Assembly: GCA_002102555.1 (NCBI GenBank)
Contig: MCFL01000064.1
Coordinates: 62,001-126,000 of the forward strand
DNA from: Catenaria anguillulae PL171
Lineage: Eukaryota; Blastocladiomycota; Blastocladiomycetes; Blastocladiales; Catenariaceae
Reading direction: 5' to 3'
DNA: 64,000 bases
In this document: piece after piece, positions 22,655 to 33,577 of the stretch
How the letters are laid out: the number at the start of each line of letters is the position of its first letter
Position numbering within the stretch: the first letter of the stretch is position 1
Position numbers and translations under genes: made by a program
The notes under the pieces: model-generated
Databases searched by the model: none
What the model saw: only the letters and a program-made list of their open reading frames with translations
What the model was told of the DNA's origin: nothing

Positions 22655-24556
22655 ATGCCGTCCGTTGATGGGCACCAACCGAGTCCACTTGTCTCAGTGT
22701 CACCTGATCGATTCATGTCCAACTGCCCAACACTACCTTTCAACAACAAGGCCATGTCTCATCGCTCTCCACTTCATTCCAGTGACTCACTCGCACCCTC
22801 GCTGTCGTCATGGTCCTCGAGTGAGACGGAATCTCAGACACGGTGCCGTTCCTTCACGTACCCGCAAGGCACTTTTCTCCCGCCCGCAACCGGGCTGACG
22901 CTCGAGTCCTCGGATCATGATCCGAGTCCACAAGTCAATGCCTTTCTCGCCAACCCAACCGTCCACCGCACCCACGACAACAAGGGCTACCAATGCCCTC
23001 TGTGCCCGCAAGTCTTTCGCGACTCGTACTCGACCATGTCCTCGAATTCTTCGCAGCACTCGCATTTTTCCGAGTCGGCGTCCTCGCCACGCCGCCAAGT
23101 CCGCACCGAAGCGCTCAAGGAACACCTCGGCGTCAAGCACAACCTGCTACCCAAGCACCCATGCCCGTTCCGCAACCACACAAGGTGCAAGAGCAGCCCG
23201 CACGGGTTTGTCAAATGCCATCGCCTCGCCAACCACATCTTTGACAATGCACTCTGTCGGGCATCTGCCGTTGCCGCACTCGATTCCGCTAGCGATGATG
23301 ACGCGTCTGTCGTGGCCGCCGACCAAGGCTTGATTGAATCGATTCGGTGGGCACTGGGACCCAATGCACGCACCTGTACCGTGGCCGAGTTGGCTGATTT
23401 GTTCAAGGCAAGGCTCGTAAAGCGATTGGACGCCGCATCTGCTGCTAGTACCTTGACTACGGCGAGTGCAAGTGCCGACAAGTCTGGCGGGAAGCGCCGG
23501 GCCAAGCAGGCGCGCGTCGTAGACATGGACGACGTTGAGAATCATGCGCCACGGCCAGCAACTACTTCGAGCTCCGAGTCGTCAGCATCTGAGGCAAGCA
23601 ATAAGCGTCGCCGAACCTTGGCAACCACGTCCGAGGTCGAGTTTACCCGCTTCTGGAACCAACTCCATTCCGATCTACCCTCCTCGTCTTTGCCCACGAG
23701 TGCCAACGACAACGTCATCACATTCACTCTGTCGCCGCCGACCTCACCCACATCCACCCTGGACTGGTTCTCCGACATGATCTCCAATTCAACTTCCACC
23801 GACACCGTGTCTACTTGCCCATTCCCGTCGTCGTTGGCAAGCACAAGTCCATGCCCATTCCAATCGCTTCAGATTCCGACTCCACAGCCATCCCCGTCAC
23901 CGCTCGTACTTCCCACCATCCTCCCCAACTCGCAACCGGCGCTCATGGACCCGCTCATGCTTACCACCGCCGCCGCATTCGACATGCCGCCGGCTCACGC
24001 ACTTGCACCGCCGCCGCCAGTCCCTACATCCGCGGTCGCGTCGACTCTGGCGTCCACGCTCGACTGCGGCCTCTTTTACCCGCCCGTCACTCAAGTCGCT
24101 CAAATCTCTCCATTTGCACTGCCACCTGCCTTACCGGTACCATCGACCACGCCATCCTTTTCCGATTTCGACCTGATCTTTCACACGGCGGCAACCATTT
24201 GCCCATCAACCATTGCACCCGCACTGACGTACGCGCCCTCGGCGTGCACGACGCCACCCGTGGACCACGATGCGCTCTTGGCGTACCTGTTTGGTCCACC
24301 GACGCCGCCGACGAGCCCAGCAGTGGGCGAGCATGTTCGGTTGACGTCCATCAAGGATCAGGTGCTCGCGGGTTCAGCCAATGAGATGGGGGAGCAGACG
24401 ACGGCGACAAATGAGGGTGTGGATCCGGTGTTGTTGGCGCTGTTTGGAATGGAGCCGGAAATGGACAAGTATCAGGAGAAGGAGGAATGTGACAAGGCAA
24501 AAGGGTTGGAGCGGTGTTTGAGTCTTTCCGACGTGTTGTTGAGTGAGTTTTTGTAA
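22655..24556 (+). CDS. zinc-finger-like protein, probable transcription regulator
   Basis: A single exon encodes 633 aa from ATG at 22655. A downstream in-frame Met at about residue 20 is an alternative start. A C2H2-like module begins with GYQCPLCPQVFRDSYS near residue 110. Its Cys pair is separated from the ALKEHLGVKH His pair by a Ser-rich insertion. A second Cys/His cluster follows (HPCPFRNHTRC, then FVKCHRLANHIFDNALC). A basic KRRAKQAR segment (about 278) could be a nuclear signal. The C-terminal 300 residues are Pro/Ser/Thr-rich and acidic at the end, as in activation domains. No named family is recognised. Zinc binding and a role in transcription are inferred from layout. The insertion means the first finger may not be canonical. 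Confidence 0.65.
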   Translation: MPSVDGHQPSPLVSVSPDRFMSNCPTLPFNNKAMSHRSPLHSSDSLAPSLSSWSSSETESQTRCRSFTYPQGTFLPPATGLTLESSDHDPSPQVNAFLANPTVHRTHDNKGYQCPLCPQVFRDSYSTMSSNSSQHSHFSESASSPRRQVRTEALKEHLGVKHNLLPKHPCPFRNHTRCKSSPHGFVKCHRLANHIFDNALCRASAVAALDSASDDDASVVAADQGLIESIRWALGPNARTCTVAELADLFKARLVKRLDAASAASTLTTASASADKSGGKRRAKQARVVDMDDVENHAPRPATTSSSESSASEASNKRRRTLATTSEVEFTRFWNQLHSDLPSSSLPTSANDNVITFTLSPPTSPTSTLDWFSDMISNSTSTDTVSTCPFPSSLASTSPCPFQSLQIPTPQPSPSPLVLPTILPNSQPALMDPLMLTTAAAFDMPPAHALAPPPPVPTSAVASTLASTLDCGLFYPPVTQVAQISPFALPPALPVPSTTPSFSDFDLIFHTAATICPSTIAPALTYAPSACTTPPVDHDALLAYLFGPPTPPTSPAVGEHVRLTSIKDQVLAGSANEMGEQTTATNEGVDPVLLALFGMEPEMDKYQEKEECDKAKGLERCLSLSDVLLSEFL

Positions 24557-24953
24557 ATAAGTAAGGAGGTGACGGCAAGCAGTTGTATAGTATGTGTCCA
24601 TTTCATCTTGGTGTCTTGTGTCTTATGTGATATCTGTATTCCTTGATTTGTGGTCCCAAGTTGCATTGTCGTTGATCGCATCGTTGATTGACTGGTGAGA
24701 CAAGACGGATCCCGTTGTGACTCCTGTCTTGAGCCCCCTGAACGGCTCAAAGAAGTGCACTTGCACATCGACCTCTTTGACGCCGGGTTCACACTCACGA
24801 TCCAAATGAGCATTTAAACCCGCCGCGGTGCAGTCCATTGGCTCTCTCCCTCTCATTGTGTCGCCCTCTCTCTCTCTCACCGACGCTTCCGAGCCCTCAG
24901 ACATCTGCTGGTGCACCCTCCCCTTCGTTCAGAAGTCGTACCCAAATCTAGCC
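24557..24953. other. intergenic region upstream of the P450 gene
   Basis: Contains a TTTAAA-like AT block near 24812-24818, about 140 bp before the P450 ATG. It could serve as a core promoter. No gene is recognised. Confidence 0.35.
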
Positions 24954-26862
24954 ATGGCTCCGAATCCCGCAGCTATCCAAGACCTGCTTGCCACGGCTCT
25001 CGCCTCGGCGCAAACCTACCTCGAATCGCAAGGCCTCGTGTCGCCCAACAACACGACCGTTGTGCCCTCGGCCGCCGCACTCGCCATCGCCCTGCTCACT
25101 TTACTCGCATACAAGCGCCTGACATCCACCTCCGCGGCCCCAACGCGCCGCTCAACCACATCCTCGGACGATTCTTCCGACAGCGTGTCGTCACTGCCCT
25201 TGCCTCCCTTCCCAAAAGGCGCATGGCCCATTCTCGGCCACCTGCCCATTCTTGCGGCCAACATGTCTGCGCCTCACAAGGCCCTACAAGCCCTTGCGCG
25301 TGAGCTTGGACCCGTGTACATGCTTCGGCTGGGCGCAAGCAAGGCCGTTGTTGTGTCTGACGAGGCGACTGCGCGCGAAGCACTCATCAAGCGCGGCAAG
25401 GACTTTTCGGGCCGGTTCCCAACGCGTTTGTGGTGGATCTTGTCCGAGAATGGAGCCAACATGGCCTATGCGCAATATGGCGAAGGTTGGCGCAAGATTC
25501 GCCGCGCCGCGCACAAGATCTTGACGCCCTTGGCATTGTCGAGCATGGACGCGAGGTTGGAGGAAGAGGCCGTACGGCTCGTTAGGCATTTGCAGAGCGA
25601 GGGCCAGGGAGGTGCCAGGGCGATTGAAATGTCCAAGTTGTTTCGCAGGTATGCGGCCAATGTCATTTCCAGCAAGGCCTTGGGCGTCAGTTACCAGGAC
25701 TTGGACGACCCCGTGCTGACGAGCGTGTTGAATGCAATTGCCGACATGTTTCGACTCACGGGCGTGGGCGGCATTGAGGATTACTTGGGCGAGGGCGCTT
25801 GGACAAAGAACTTTCTTGTCAAGGGCGTCATTGAGTTGATTTCCGCGCCAAAGGTCAGGGGCATGATGAGCGTCACGGAACGCATTCACAAGGCCGTGGT
25901 GTTGCCGAGGTTGAACGAGTTGCTGGCAAAGCTAAAGGAAGAGACGCCCGAGCAGCGCGCGGCCAGGAACTTGTGCTATGCCGAGGAGTTGCTCATTACG
26001 CACATTTTAGAGCCCGAGGGCGATCCTGAGGATGCCTTGCCATTCAACAGGATCAAGCTGTTGTTGGCGGATTTGGTCATGGCCGGCACCGTACGTTTCC
26101 CCTTCTGTCTGTCACTCTCGCATATGTCTCATGAGCTAAAGCGATTCGACACACATTCAATGCACGTAGGACTCGACCGCAGGCACACTGACCTGGCTCG
26201 TCGTCTTACTCGTCAACAACCCCGAGGCACAACGCAAGGCACACGCCGAGCTCGACAAGTTGCGCGATGCAAACGGCAACCGCCGCCTGCCCGTGCTTGC
26301 CGACATTGACTCGCTGCCCTACGTGCGCGCCATCATCAAGGAAACCCTGCGCGCAATTCCCGTGGGCCCGCTCGGACTGCCGCACATGTGTACCGAAGAC
26401 TCGCAAATCGGCGGCTACTTTATTCCCGCGGGCACACAGTTGATCTTGAACGTGGTCGACATTCACGAGTCCATCTACCCAGGCGCGGGAACAGAGTTCA
26501 AGCCTGAGCGCTGGTTGACGGGCGCACAAGCCACTTCAACAACGAGCAGCAAGAGTGCTGTGAAATCCACCGTCAAGGGCCAATCGGGCGACGCAGAGAC
26601 GGGCGGATTGGACATTCTCGATGGCGTGTACACGTTTGGCCAGGGACGGCGCATGTGCCCCGGCGTGCACTTGGCGTACCGCGAGCTGTTCCTTGTCACG
26701 TCGCAGATGCTGTCTGCGTTTGAGCTCCAGTGCGGTGTGCCGGGCAAAAAGAAGATTGGTATGGAGGAGGTGTTTGGGTTGGCCGTGTTGCCAAAGGAGG
26801 GCGCGCATATCAAGTTTGTGCCCAGGCCTGGATTGGCGCCGATTGGGGCAGGCAAGAAGTAA
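24954..26862 (+). CDS. cytochrome P450 monooxygenase
   Basis: Exons 24954-26090 and 26170-26862 (79-nt intron) give 609 aa, somewhat longer than a typical microsomal P450. The start ATG is in GCCATGG context. A hydrophobic segment at about 40-55 fits a membrane anchor, and a Ser-rich linker and the PLPPFPKGAWPILGHLPI hinge follow. Motifs in order: I-helix AGTDSTAGT (interrupted by the intron after MAGT), K-helix ExxR in KETLR, PERF-type FKPERW, and the heme loop TFGQGRRMCPG with the thiolate Cys at about residue 542. All catalytic elements are present. Between FKPERW and the heme loop is a Ser/Thr/Lys-rich stretch (ATSTTSSKSAVKS) not usual in the family. Substrate cannot be predicted, and no biosynthetic cluster partners are adjacent. 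Confidence 0.96.
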
Positions 26863-27596
26863 ACATGTACCTGGAGTTGTCCAACTGTAGGGGTATGGAA
26901 GATGGCCTGAGAAATTGATGAGATTGCTTCATTTGCTTGTTTCCAGACTGGTTGATTTGTTTTTGCGATTTGCCCTCAATTAAAATCATGTAGAAAGACT
27001 GGTACATGGTTGGCTTCCTATGGTAGCGATTCATCCTGCGCGGAGAATTGGTGAAGGATTCAAGATTCAAGTCTTGACACAGGGATGGTTGCGTGATCAA
27101 TCCTGGGTGCGATGTGAGACATGCGCATTTCTCCAAACTCTACTCCGCCATCCACATCGAGGTTTGGCTAAATTCGTAAATAGGTTATTGTTTGAGTTGC
27201 TCCATTGCCGTCCTCACTCGCTATTTCCGCCGTATTGCTGCTGGTGCACCGACTCGATGCGATTACTATGGGTATGCTGCAAACGCACACCAGTGGTGGT
27301 CGATTGGGCTGACCGATGGGCGCCACAGCAGTCGACAGCACGGTCAAACTTCAAACAGATCGTGCTGAGACATTTATTGCAACAACATGCTGCTTTCCAC
27401 TGTGTCTTTGTTCCTTGACCCATGCGTGCGCACGAAACATGCCTCGGTGTCTATCTTGGTAAGCTATACCTCGGTAGCAGCAACGAAAACGCCACTCGAC
27501 TTGCGTGCAGGCTTTGTTTCCATACTCGGATTCCAGTAATCCACGTTGGCCAACATAGAAGGCGATTTGGCCTTCGTGGGGTGGTGTCGGTGTGAG
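26863..27596. other. intergenic region
   Basis: About 730 bp lies between two plus-strand genes, AT-richer just after the P450 stop. No coding exon or RNA gene is recognised. Confidence 0.4.
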
Positions 27597-27603
27597 TATA
27601 AAA
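27597..27603 (+). promoter_or_regulatory. candidate TATA box of the lectin-like gene
   Basis: TATAAAA lies 102 bp upstream of the ATG at 27705. The sequence match is perfect, but there is no transcript evidence. Confidence 0.5.
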
Positions 27604-27704
27604 TCGAGCTGCCTCCCTTGGACTCCTCACTTGTCGCAGCTGATGCACGTCTAATGCGCTCTGTGAGCTTACTTGTCTTTGACCAGCCCAACTACACCAA
27701 AACC

Positions 27705-28696
27705 ATGCACACCCTCCTTCTCGCTCTCGTCGTCCTCATGCTCGCCGCCCAACAGGCGCACGCAGGCATGTGGTGGTAGTACGTCCAATGATCCCTATCC
27801 ACTTCGCCCAGCGACTTTTTCGATCGTCTCACGTTGCTTGCTGCCGTCCGCAAACTTAGCGCCCAAATGCGCAATCCAAACATGGGCCGCTGCCTCGACG
27901 TTGAGCAGTCGCACCAAACGCGGCTCTCGACAAGGGCGCAAATGTGGGACTGTTATGGCAATGCTCAAGCTCAGGTGTCGTTTTCTTCGCTCTCTGTTTG
28001 CCTGCCCAGATCCGGTGTTGACCTGTTGTTTTTTTTTTTTTTTTGACTTGCACCAGCAATTCCGCATGTACACCAATGCCGACAACGAGTACCGCATCCA
28101 TGCATACGACGACAAGTACTGCTTGGATGTTGCCGGCGGCGTAAGTCTTCCAATGCTCCTTGTGCGTCTGGCGTTGATATACTCTTCGTTTCTCACATCT
28201 TTTCCTTCCCATAGGATTCAAAGCATGGTCAAGAGGTTCGCTGGTGGCAATGGTGTGTCCGACTCCTTACGACGCCCACTTGACGCCAACAGTAACTGTG
28301 GTTTGCTAATCATTCGATTGCGCGAACAATTAGCAACGGTTCAAACGCACAACGATGGGTCTCTTGGACGCAAGGACGCTTCACTTTCTGGTCGCCTTAT
28401 GGCCACGTTCGTCGCCTTTGCCTCGACCCTTGGCAAGGTACACATTGCACGCCATCACGCTCGCGGCAATCTGGTCAGGGACTCACGATTATCTGGCGTC
28501 TATTTACATAGGATTCAACGATAACCGCAATGGCCAACCCATCAAGTTGTCGAGGTGCCATGGCGGACCCGAGCAAGATTTCCAAACTTCCGTCTGGCCG
28601 GGCCGCGGCGGTGTGTGGCATGATGCTGCAGGTGGTCGGATTGTGCATGAACTGAGGACGCCTCCTGGTGTTTCTCCGAGCCCCATGGAGCAGTAG
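27705..28696 (+). CDS. secreted beta-trefoil (ricin B-type lectin fold) protein
   Basis: Six small exons (27705-27778, 27860-27974, 28057-28140, 28215-28252, 28334-28437, 28512-28696) give 199 aa. A 20-residue signal peptide (LLLALVVLMLAAQQAHA) precedes three beta-trefoil subdomains. Each shows the CLD start and variants of the QxW motif: GRCLDV with QQF, KYCLDVAGG with NAQRW, and RLCLDPWQ with EQDFQ. This fold is typical of sugar-binding (CBM13-like) modules. No catalytic domain is attached, so binding of extracellular glycans is the likely role. Exon 1 ends in TA before GTACGT and restores a Tyr codon, which removes an apparent in-frame stop. The third repeat's QxW is degenerate. Exon choice rests on frame and fold. 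Confidence 0.8.
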
Positions 28697-29263
28697 TCTT
28701 TCGGCGGTGGCGATGGTGTATTTTCGATTTTGTGTAATGTGCGATCATGTGCGAAATACTGTAAAGAATTGCGACAGGAATGAGGTGCCAGGCGTCACCA
28801 TGTGAGACCAATCAGCGCCAGAAGCCGTGCAGTCAGAAATCAAAGAGCTGTGAATTTTCTTCTAAGTATTAATATGGGCCTGTTGAGCAGAAAATGGGTC
28901 GAGGTAGGAGGTTGAAACTAGGAAAGTACATGGGTTGGTTGATGAAGACACGAATGCCGTCGAGTCCCAACACAGCGTGCGGCTGACCCCGCCCAGGTCA
29001 ATGCGAGCTGGTGGGGGACATTTGGAGCTCCTTTTCATCCTGGTGGGGGACATTTGGAGCTCCTTTCCATCCTGACAACGTGCAAGACGTAAGACGCGAG
29101 ACGCCACGGCGATCGTAAACACGCGTGTTTTGAAGGAACACAGGCCTCCGATTCGTCCGCAAGCCGCTCCCATCCGCTCAACGACGCCGTCCAGTGTTCG
29201 AGCACAAGGCATTTTCGACTCCCTCTCAGCCAAACGGCATCGTACTATCAAAAATCGCACGCC
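28697..29263. other. intergenic region upstream of uL14
   Basis: Holds the 32-bp tandem duplication at 29009-29072 and presumably the ribosomal-protein promoter. No coding exon is recognised. Confidence 0.4.
29009..29072. repeat. 32-bp tandem duplication
   Basis: Positions 29009-29040 and 29041-29072 are the same 32-bp unit with one T/C difference. The unit contains GGGGGACATTTGGAGCTCC. It lies about 190 bp upstream of the uL14 start codon. Confidence 0.95.
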
Positions 29264-30398
29264 ATGGCAAAGAATGCGAAAGGTCAGTTTACTATGTATA
29301 AGAATGCTCCAATGAACCGTCAAGTCCGCCGCTACCGTTTGATACTAGTCGAGCAAATTGGACGACTGTTGACCGAGTTGCTGTTGAATCCTTACCGAAC
29401 CTAACTCGAGACACCTCGCGCCCGACCGTCGATGCCCGCCGCCCACCGCCTCCGAGTGCCGACACCACTGCAGACTCACGTCGACCGATTTGCCACCATG
29501 CCAATCCGTTGAACCTACCGAACCAAAGCTTTGCTGACTCAAGGTCTTGCCGTAACCAACGAACGCAAGGCACCAACTACGAACCTACCAGCATTCAACC
29601 TCGGCCACTGAATCTACGACGCCCCACGTCCTCATCTATAGCTTGTTCCAATTTGCTCGAACTAGGGCTCCAGCGGCCGGCAGACTTGTGGACCTCTTCA
29701 TGGACCGCTTCTTGACCGTTTTCATTGTTACCTGGAAGCTAACGTCAGGATTCCCTTTGATTGTAATCTTTTGTAGCTTACGGTACCTATCCCCTCACCC
29801 TGCACGGACGCCACCTCCAGCGATGTCAACCTTATCGGTCGTTCGCAGCTCCACCTCAGTTTACTAACTGTGCTCTACCTCATCACCTCTGCGCTGGCTC
29901 GTCATGACCCTCAATAGTGTCCGGAACCAAGTTCCGCATGGCACTTGGTCTCCCCGTCGGTGCCGTCATGAACTGCGCCGACAACTCTGGCGCCAAGAAC
30001 CTCTACGTCATCTCCGTCAAGGGTACCAAGGCCCGCCTCAACCGCCTCCCCAAGGCTGGTCCCGGCGACATGGTCCTCGCCACGGTCAAGAAGGGTAAGC
30101 CCGACCTCCGTAAGAAGGTCATGCCCGCCGTCGTTGTCCGTCAACGCAAGCCCTGGCGCCGTAGGGATGGTGTCTTCCTCTACTTCGAGGATAACGCCGG
30201 TGTCATCGTCAACCCCAAGGGTGAAATGAAGGGTTCCGCCATCACTGGCCCCGTTGCCAAGGAGTGCGCCGACCTCTGGCCCAAGATTGCCTCGGCCTCC
30301 GGCACTGGTATGTTTAATGTTGCTTGTTTTTCGGCAACCTGTGTATGGAACTATGGTCGTTAACATGTTGACGGTTCCCTTTTTTCACAGTTGTCTAA
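29264..30398 (+). CDS. RPL23: ribosomal protein uL14 (L23 of the cytosolic large subunit)
   Basis: Exons 29264-29282, 29918-30307 and 30391-30398 give 138 aa. Exon 1 encodes MAKNAK. Exon 2 carries the nearly invariant uL14 sequence ([71 protein letters not shown]). The last exon holds only Val-stop after TT. uL14 sits at the 60S interface near the sarcin-ricin loop and contacts eL24 and eIF6. The first intron is 635 nt, far longer than any other intron in the window, with a perfect TACTAAC branch site at 29862-29868. Its length recalls regulated first introns of fungal ribosomal-protein genes. Confidence 0.97.
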
Positions 30399-30968
30399 GC
30401 ACCCTCATCATTCAAGGCTCGCATGCTCGGCGACATCGTTGTTTGTTTTCGGCGTTGCTCGTTGGAATTGTGGACTTTGACGATTTGGATTCTCAAATAC
30501 ACAAGTCGTTTGTTGATTTGAACTGGCGTCGTGTTCGCACGCCTTTGCTCGTTGACACTTGCAAAGCACGAGGTACATGTCAACATGTTGTGTTACCAGT
30601 TCAAGTTACCAGGCAAGTAATATTCATTTACCGGTGAGCAAGGACACCGGATGCTCAGCACGTCCAAGCGCAAGCGACCAGTCATTGATTTATTGAGTGC
30701 TTGTGTGGGACTTTTCCAATCTCGAGACGGCCTTTGATAATTGATAACGAAGCATTCGCTCGTGAACTAGAGATGTGAATTACACAGCCGAGGTGCATTA
30801 CACGACAATTACATGAAATGTCAAGATACGTTACAGTAATGTGACGGAATGCGTTATACAAATACTTGCAATTTCATTATGCTCGGGTGACAAGTGAACC
30901 ATCCAAAAACCATGAAACAGCAGGCTGTGAGGGAATGCAACATGGAAAAACACCAACGAACACACGTA
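30399..30968. other. intergenic region
   Basis: This lies between uL14 and the transposase ORF. AT-rich stretches near 30720-30880 could include the end of the transposon, but no clear terminal inverted repeat is seen. Confidence 0.35.
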
Positions 30969-31730
30969 CTACTTGTAGCGGCTGGGCTCATACCACTCTC
31001 TCCGCAAGTAGCAGAAGAATGGGACGTGATCGTGCGACTTGCAGAGGTTGATCATCTCAGCCACATGCTCACGGTAGAGCTGTTGCTGCGATTCGGGTTG
31101 CAGGGGCCGTTGCCGGGAATCGAGGCGGTGGTTGGCCCAATGCTCGTTCGCGTGCTTCCACATGAGCTTGTTGACCTCGTCGATAGGCTCGCCGCGTCTG
31201 GGATCCGATGAGGCAGCGGCAGAGACCATGTCCTTAACACGCTGGATCCAGTCGGCACACACATCCTTGCCCGCATATTCAGCGACGGCATCCATGATGG
31301 TGAGAGCTCGGCCAACGTTCTCACCAGGCTGATCTGGTTTTTTGATCCACCGGCGGACTGCTTGGGCCATGTGGAACAAGCACAGCTGCACTTGCGTTGT
31401 TGGGAAAACATCCTCGAACACCTTGATGTGCGACCAATCCTTGTCCGTCGTGCAGAAAAGAGGTTCGGCATCGGGATACTGCTCCTTGAACGAGTGCAGC
31501 CAAGCCTTGATTGCGGCCTTTCGCTGGCCGTCATTGTCGCCGCCAGCTTCGAGCAGGAAGTACGTGAGCGGATATGCGCGGTGATACGCAACGCCCATGA
31601 GCACGAGCAGCTCATACCCGTCAACGTTGGTCTTGTACGTCCCGTCAATAAAGAGCGCCGACACCACCTTGGCGCGCCGATTCTTGTCCTGCAACAACTT
31701 CTCGCCCAATGCAGTCATGACACCCAGGTA
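30969..31730 (-). pseudogene. MULE-type transposase core
   Basis: This is the C-terminal 253 codons of an ORF open from 32234. DDE/D-superfamily MULE features are present: FIDGTYKTN (first Asp), PLTYFLLEAGG, TTDKDWSHI (second Asp), then VQLCLFHMAQAVRRW, the CxxH-type motif following the second Asp in MULE/FAR1-like transposases. The N-terminal DNA-binding part is missing or replaced by hAT sequence, so the copy is probably not autonomous. It ends with a normal stop at 30969. Such proteins catalyse cut-and-paste transposition, and activity here is unlikely. The catalytic Glu cannot be assigned with certainty. Confidence 0.75.
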
Positions 31731-31958
31731 CCCTCGCGTACCAGCCTCCGAGTTGGATCCAGCAATCGCCCGAACAATCGGACACATGCTTCGTCCTTGG
31801 ACAACAGTGCAAGCAAATGAGCAACTGACCGAGCGACCGCAAAGCGTGCGCATCCATAGCGCGCCATTCAGTACGCATACAGAAGGCGGGCGTCTGTGAC
31901 CAAGTTCGCATCTTGAAATCGATTGCGAATCAGGCGTAAGACGTCGGCAAAGGGGCGA

Positions 31959-33130
31959 TGCGTGTTGCGGGAAGAACAATTTGAACAGATCCAAAGCCTC
32001 ATGAAGCGCTGAATCGCGAGCACTCTTGTTGATGCCACCAGTGTAGTACTTGGGGTGGAGCAGATAGGTAATCAAATGGACTGGATGGTAGAGCCTTCGC
32101 CACCACTTGTGCAGGATCGCAATTGCGTCGTCGCGAATGTTCGACGGCAAACTCCGATAATCTTGATACATGGCGGCAAACCCAGCCATCGCGTCGGCGC
32201 ACGTTGTTGTGTTGGACTCGAGCATAATGGTCAAGATACAGTACTTGGATCCCGAAGAGCATCAAGAACCACGTCCAAATCGTCCCAAAAGATATCGGAC
32301 AGAATGTGCCCGGCGACCTTTTTCCATACGTCCTTTTGTGCCGCCTTCAAACGAGGCTGGTTGTCGGCGATGGCCTGCCTCATTTCAATGGCGAAGGTCT
32401 CGAGGTGCTTGCGCAAGGACTTGAGATTCTTGCCAGAAACGTAGATTGTTGCCCAGCGAGTGACAAAAGGCACATCAATGCCGACGTGGCGACGGCCAAG
32501 AATATTCGACAGCCGCTCCCGCAGCCAAGTTGCCTTCTTGATGAGCTTGTTGATGAGAAGCATGTTCTCGATGCAAACAGCAATGAGCTTGATCTGGCGA
32601 ATGACGTCCGAGTCGGCAACGTGCAAGTTGATCCAATGCGCAGCGCACGCGAGAGCAAGAACAGCAGGAAGAATCGGTGTATACATAGTCCAAAATCATG
32701 GTCAGATTCAATGCCTTTAGTCCAGGAATCGGAAAGCACGCACGTCTTCAATGTCCATACGTGCCTTCTTGATGTTGGAGGCTGAATCGGTAGCAAAGGC
32801 CGTAACTTCGGTCTTGCTTGCCTTGGGAATCTTAAAGCCGTCGTCCAAGGCCGAGCCGATGGGCGGCCGCGAGCCAGGGCGGCAGACACGAGACTTGAAC
32901 AAATCGGACGCCATGTCGTCGAGCACGTTCTTTTCGAAATCGGCAATCAAGTTGCCGGCCGTGTCACTGGAACTGGCAGGCAAATGGGCAAATGCGAGCC
33001 AAGTGTCAGTCAAAGACGAAATCTGGTCAAAACAATCCCAAAGCGACATGGCGCGCACCCTTTCGCCGTTGAGAGACATGGAACGCTTGATGAGAGCTGG
33101 CCTGAACAGGATCATCGTTTCATGTTTCAT
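31959..33130 (-). pseudogene. hAT-type transposase, frameshifted
   Basis: Characteristic hAT blocks appear in order on the minus strand: VTAFATDSASNIKKAR (the TDxASN block), CAAHWINLHVADSD (C.AH..nL), VPFVTRWAT (the TRW motif) and LITYLLHPKYYTG near the end. They are spread over at least three frames, with a stop after FRFLD near 32717 and a shift near 32235-32250. The gene is therefore broken. The usual C-terminal dimerisation segment is not found. The sequence runs instead into the MULE ORF. The nearby segment 33134-33445 (-) may be a further, unrecognised N-terminal part. Confidence 0.65.
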
Positions 33131-33144
33131 GTTTCATGTTTCAT
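33118..33144. repeat. short CATGTTT tandem repeat
   Basis: Four near-perfect 7-bp units lie just upstream of the hAT remnant. Confidence 0.9.
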
Positions 33145-33577
33145 GCTTCTTGACGGCGGACGGCCGACCGCGCACGCTCCGCTTGGCGCCGCTCAGGTGT
33201 CCTTGTTGGGAAACCTGATCAAGGACTTGGGCGCCCACAACTTGACCGAGTTGGCCAGGTGCTCGGGACAGAGGTCCGAGCCCATGCTCGGCGGGCTTCT
33301 TGAAGGGGGTGACGTCCACTTTCAGGACGTTGCCGGCCGTCATGAACGAGACGCTGTGCATGTGCGTGACGGGCGCAAGTTCGGTAATGTCTTGGAAAAT
33401 CTCATGCTGGATAGGAGCTTGATCGATCGACGGCCCTGAGGTCATCGAAAAGCACTGCCAACCAAGCTGAACTCAATCGGAGGGCATCCAATTCCGATTT
33501 GCTGATTTCCCCTCACATTGCCCGCGCGCCTGCCCATGATTCCATACATATGAATTGGACGAAGCACGAAACACACA
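33131..33577. other. region between the transposon remnant and the ankyrin-like gene
   Basis: Contains a 103-codon minus-strand open frame (33445-33134) with normal codon periodicity but no recognised domain. It may be transposon-derived. The promoter of the plus-strand gene at 33578 should lie near the right end. Confidence 0.35.

Larger units (their letters stand above)
30969..33130 (-). mobile_element. composite of degenerate hAT and MULE transposon remnants
   Basis: The minus strand reads first through a hAT-type transposase (33130 to about 31960). It then continues into a Mutator-like (MULE) transposase core (about 31730 to 30969). Frames change several times in the hAT part. I could not identify terminal inverted repeats or target-site duplications, so element borders are unknown. 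Confidence 0.7.

Noticed and set aside
29283-29917. snoRNA in the uL14 intron
   Set aside because: No pair of C (RUGAUGA) and D (CUGA) boxes or H/ACA layout could be found by eye.
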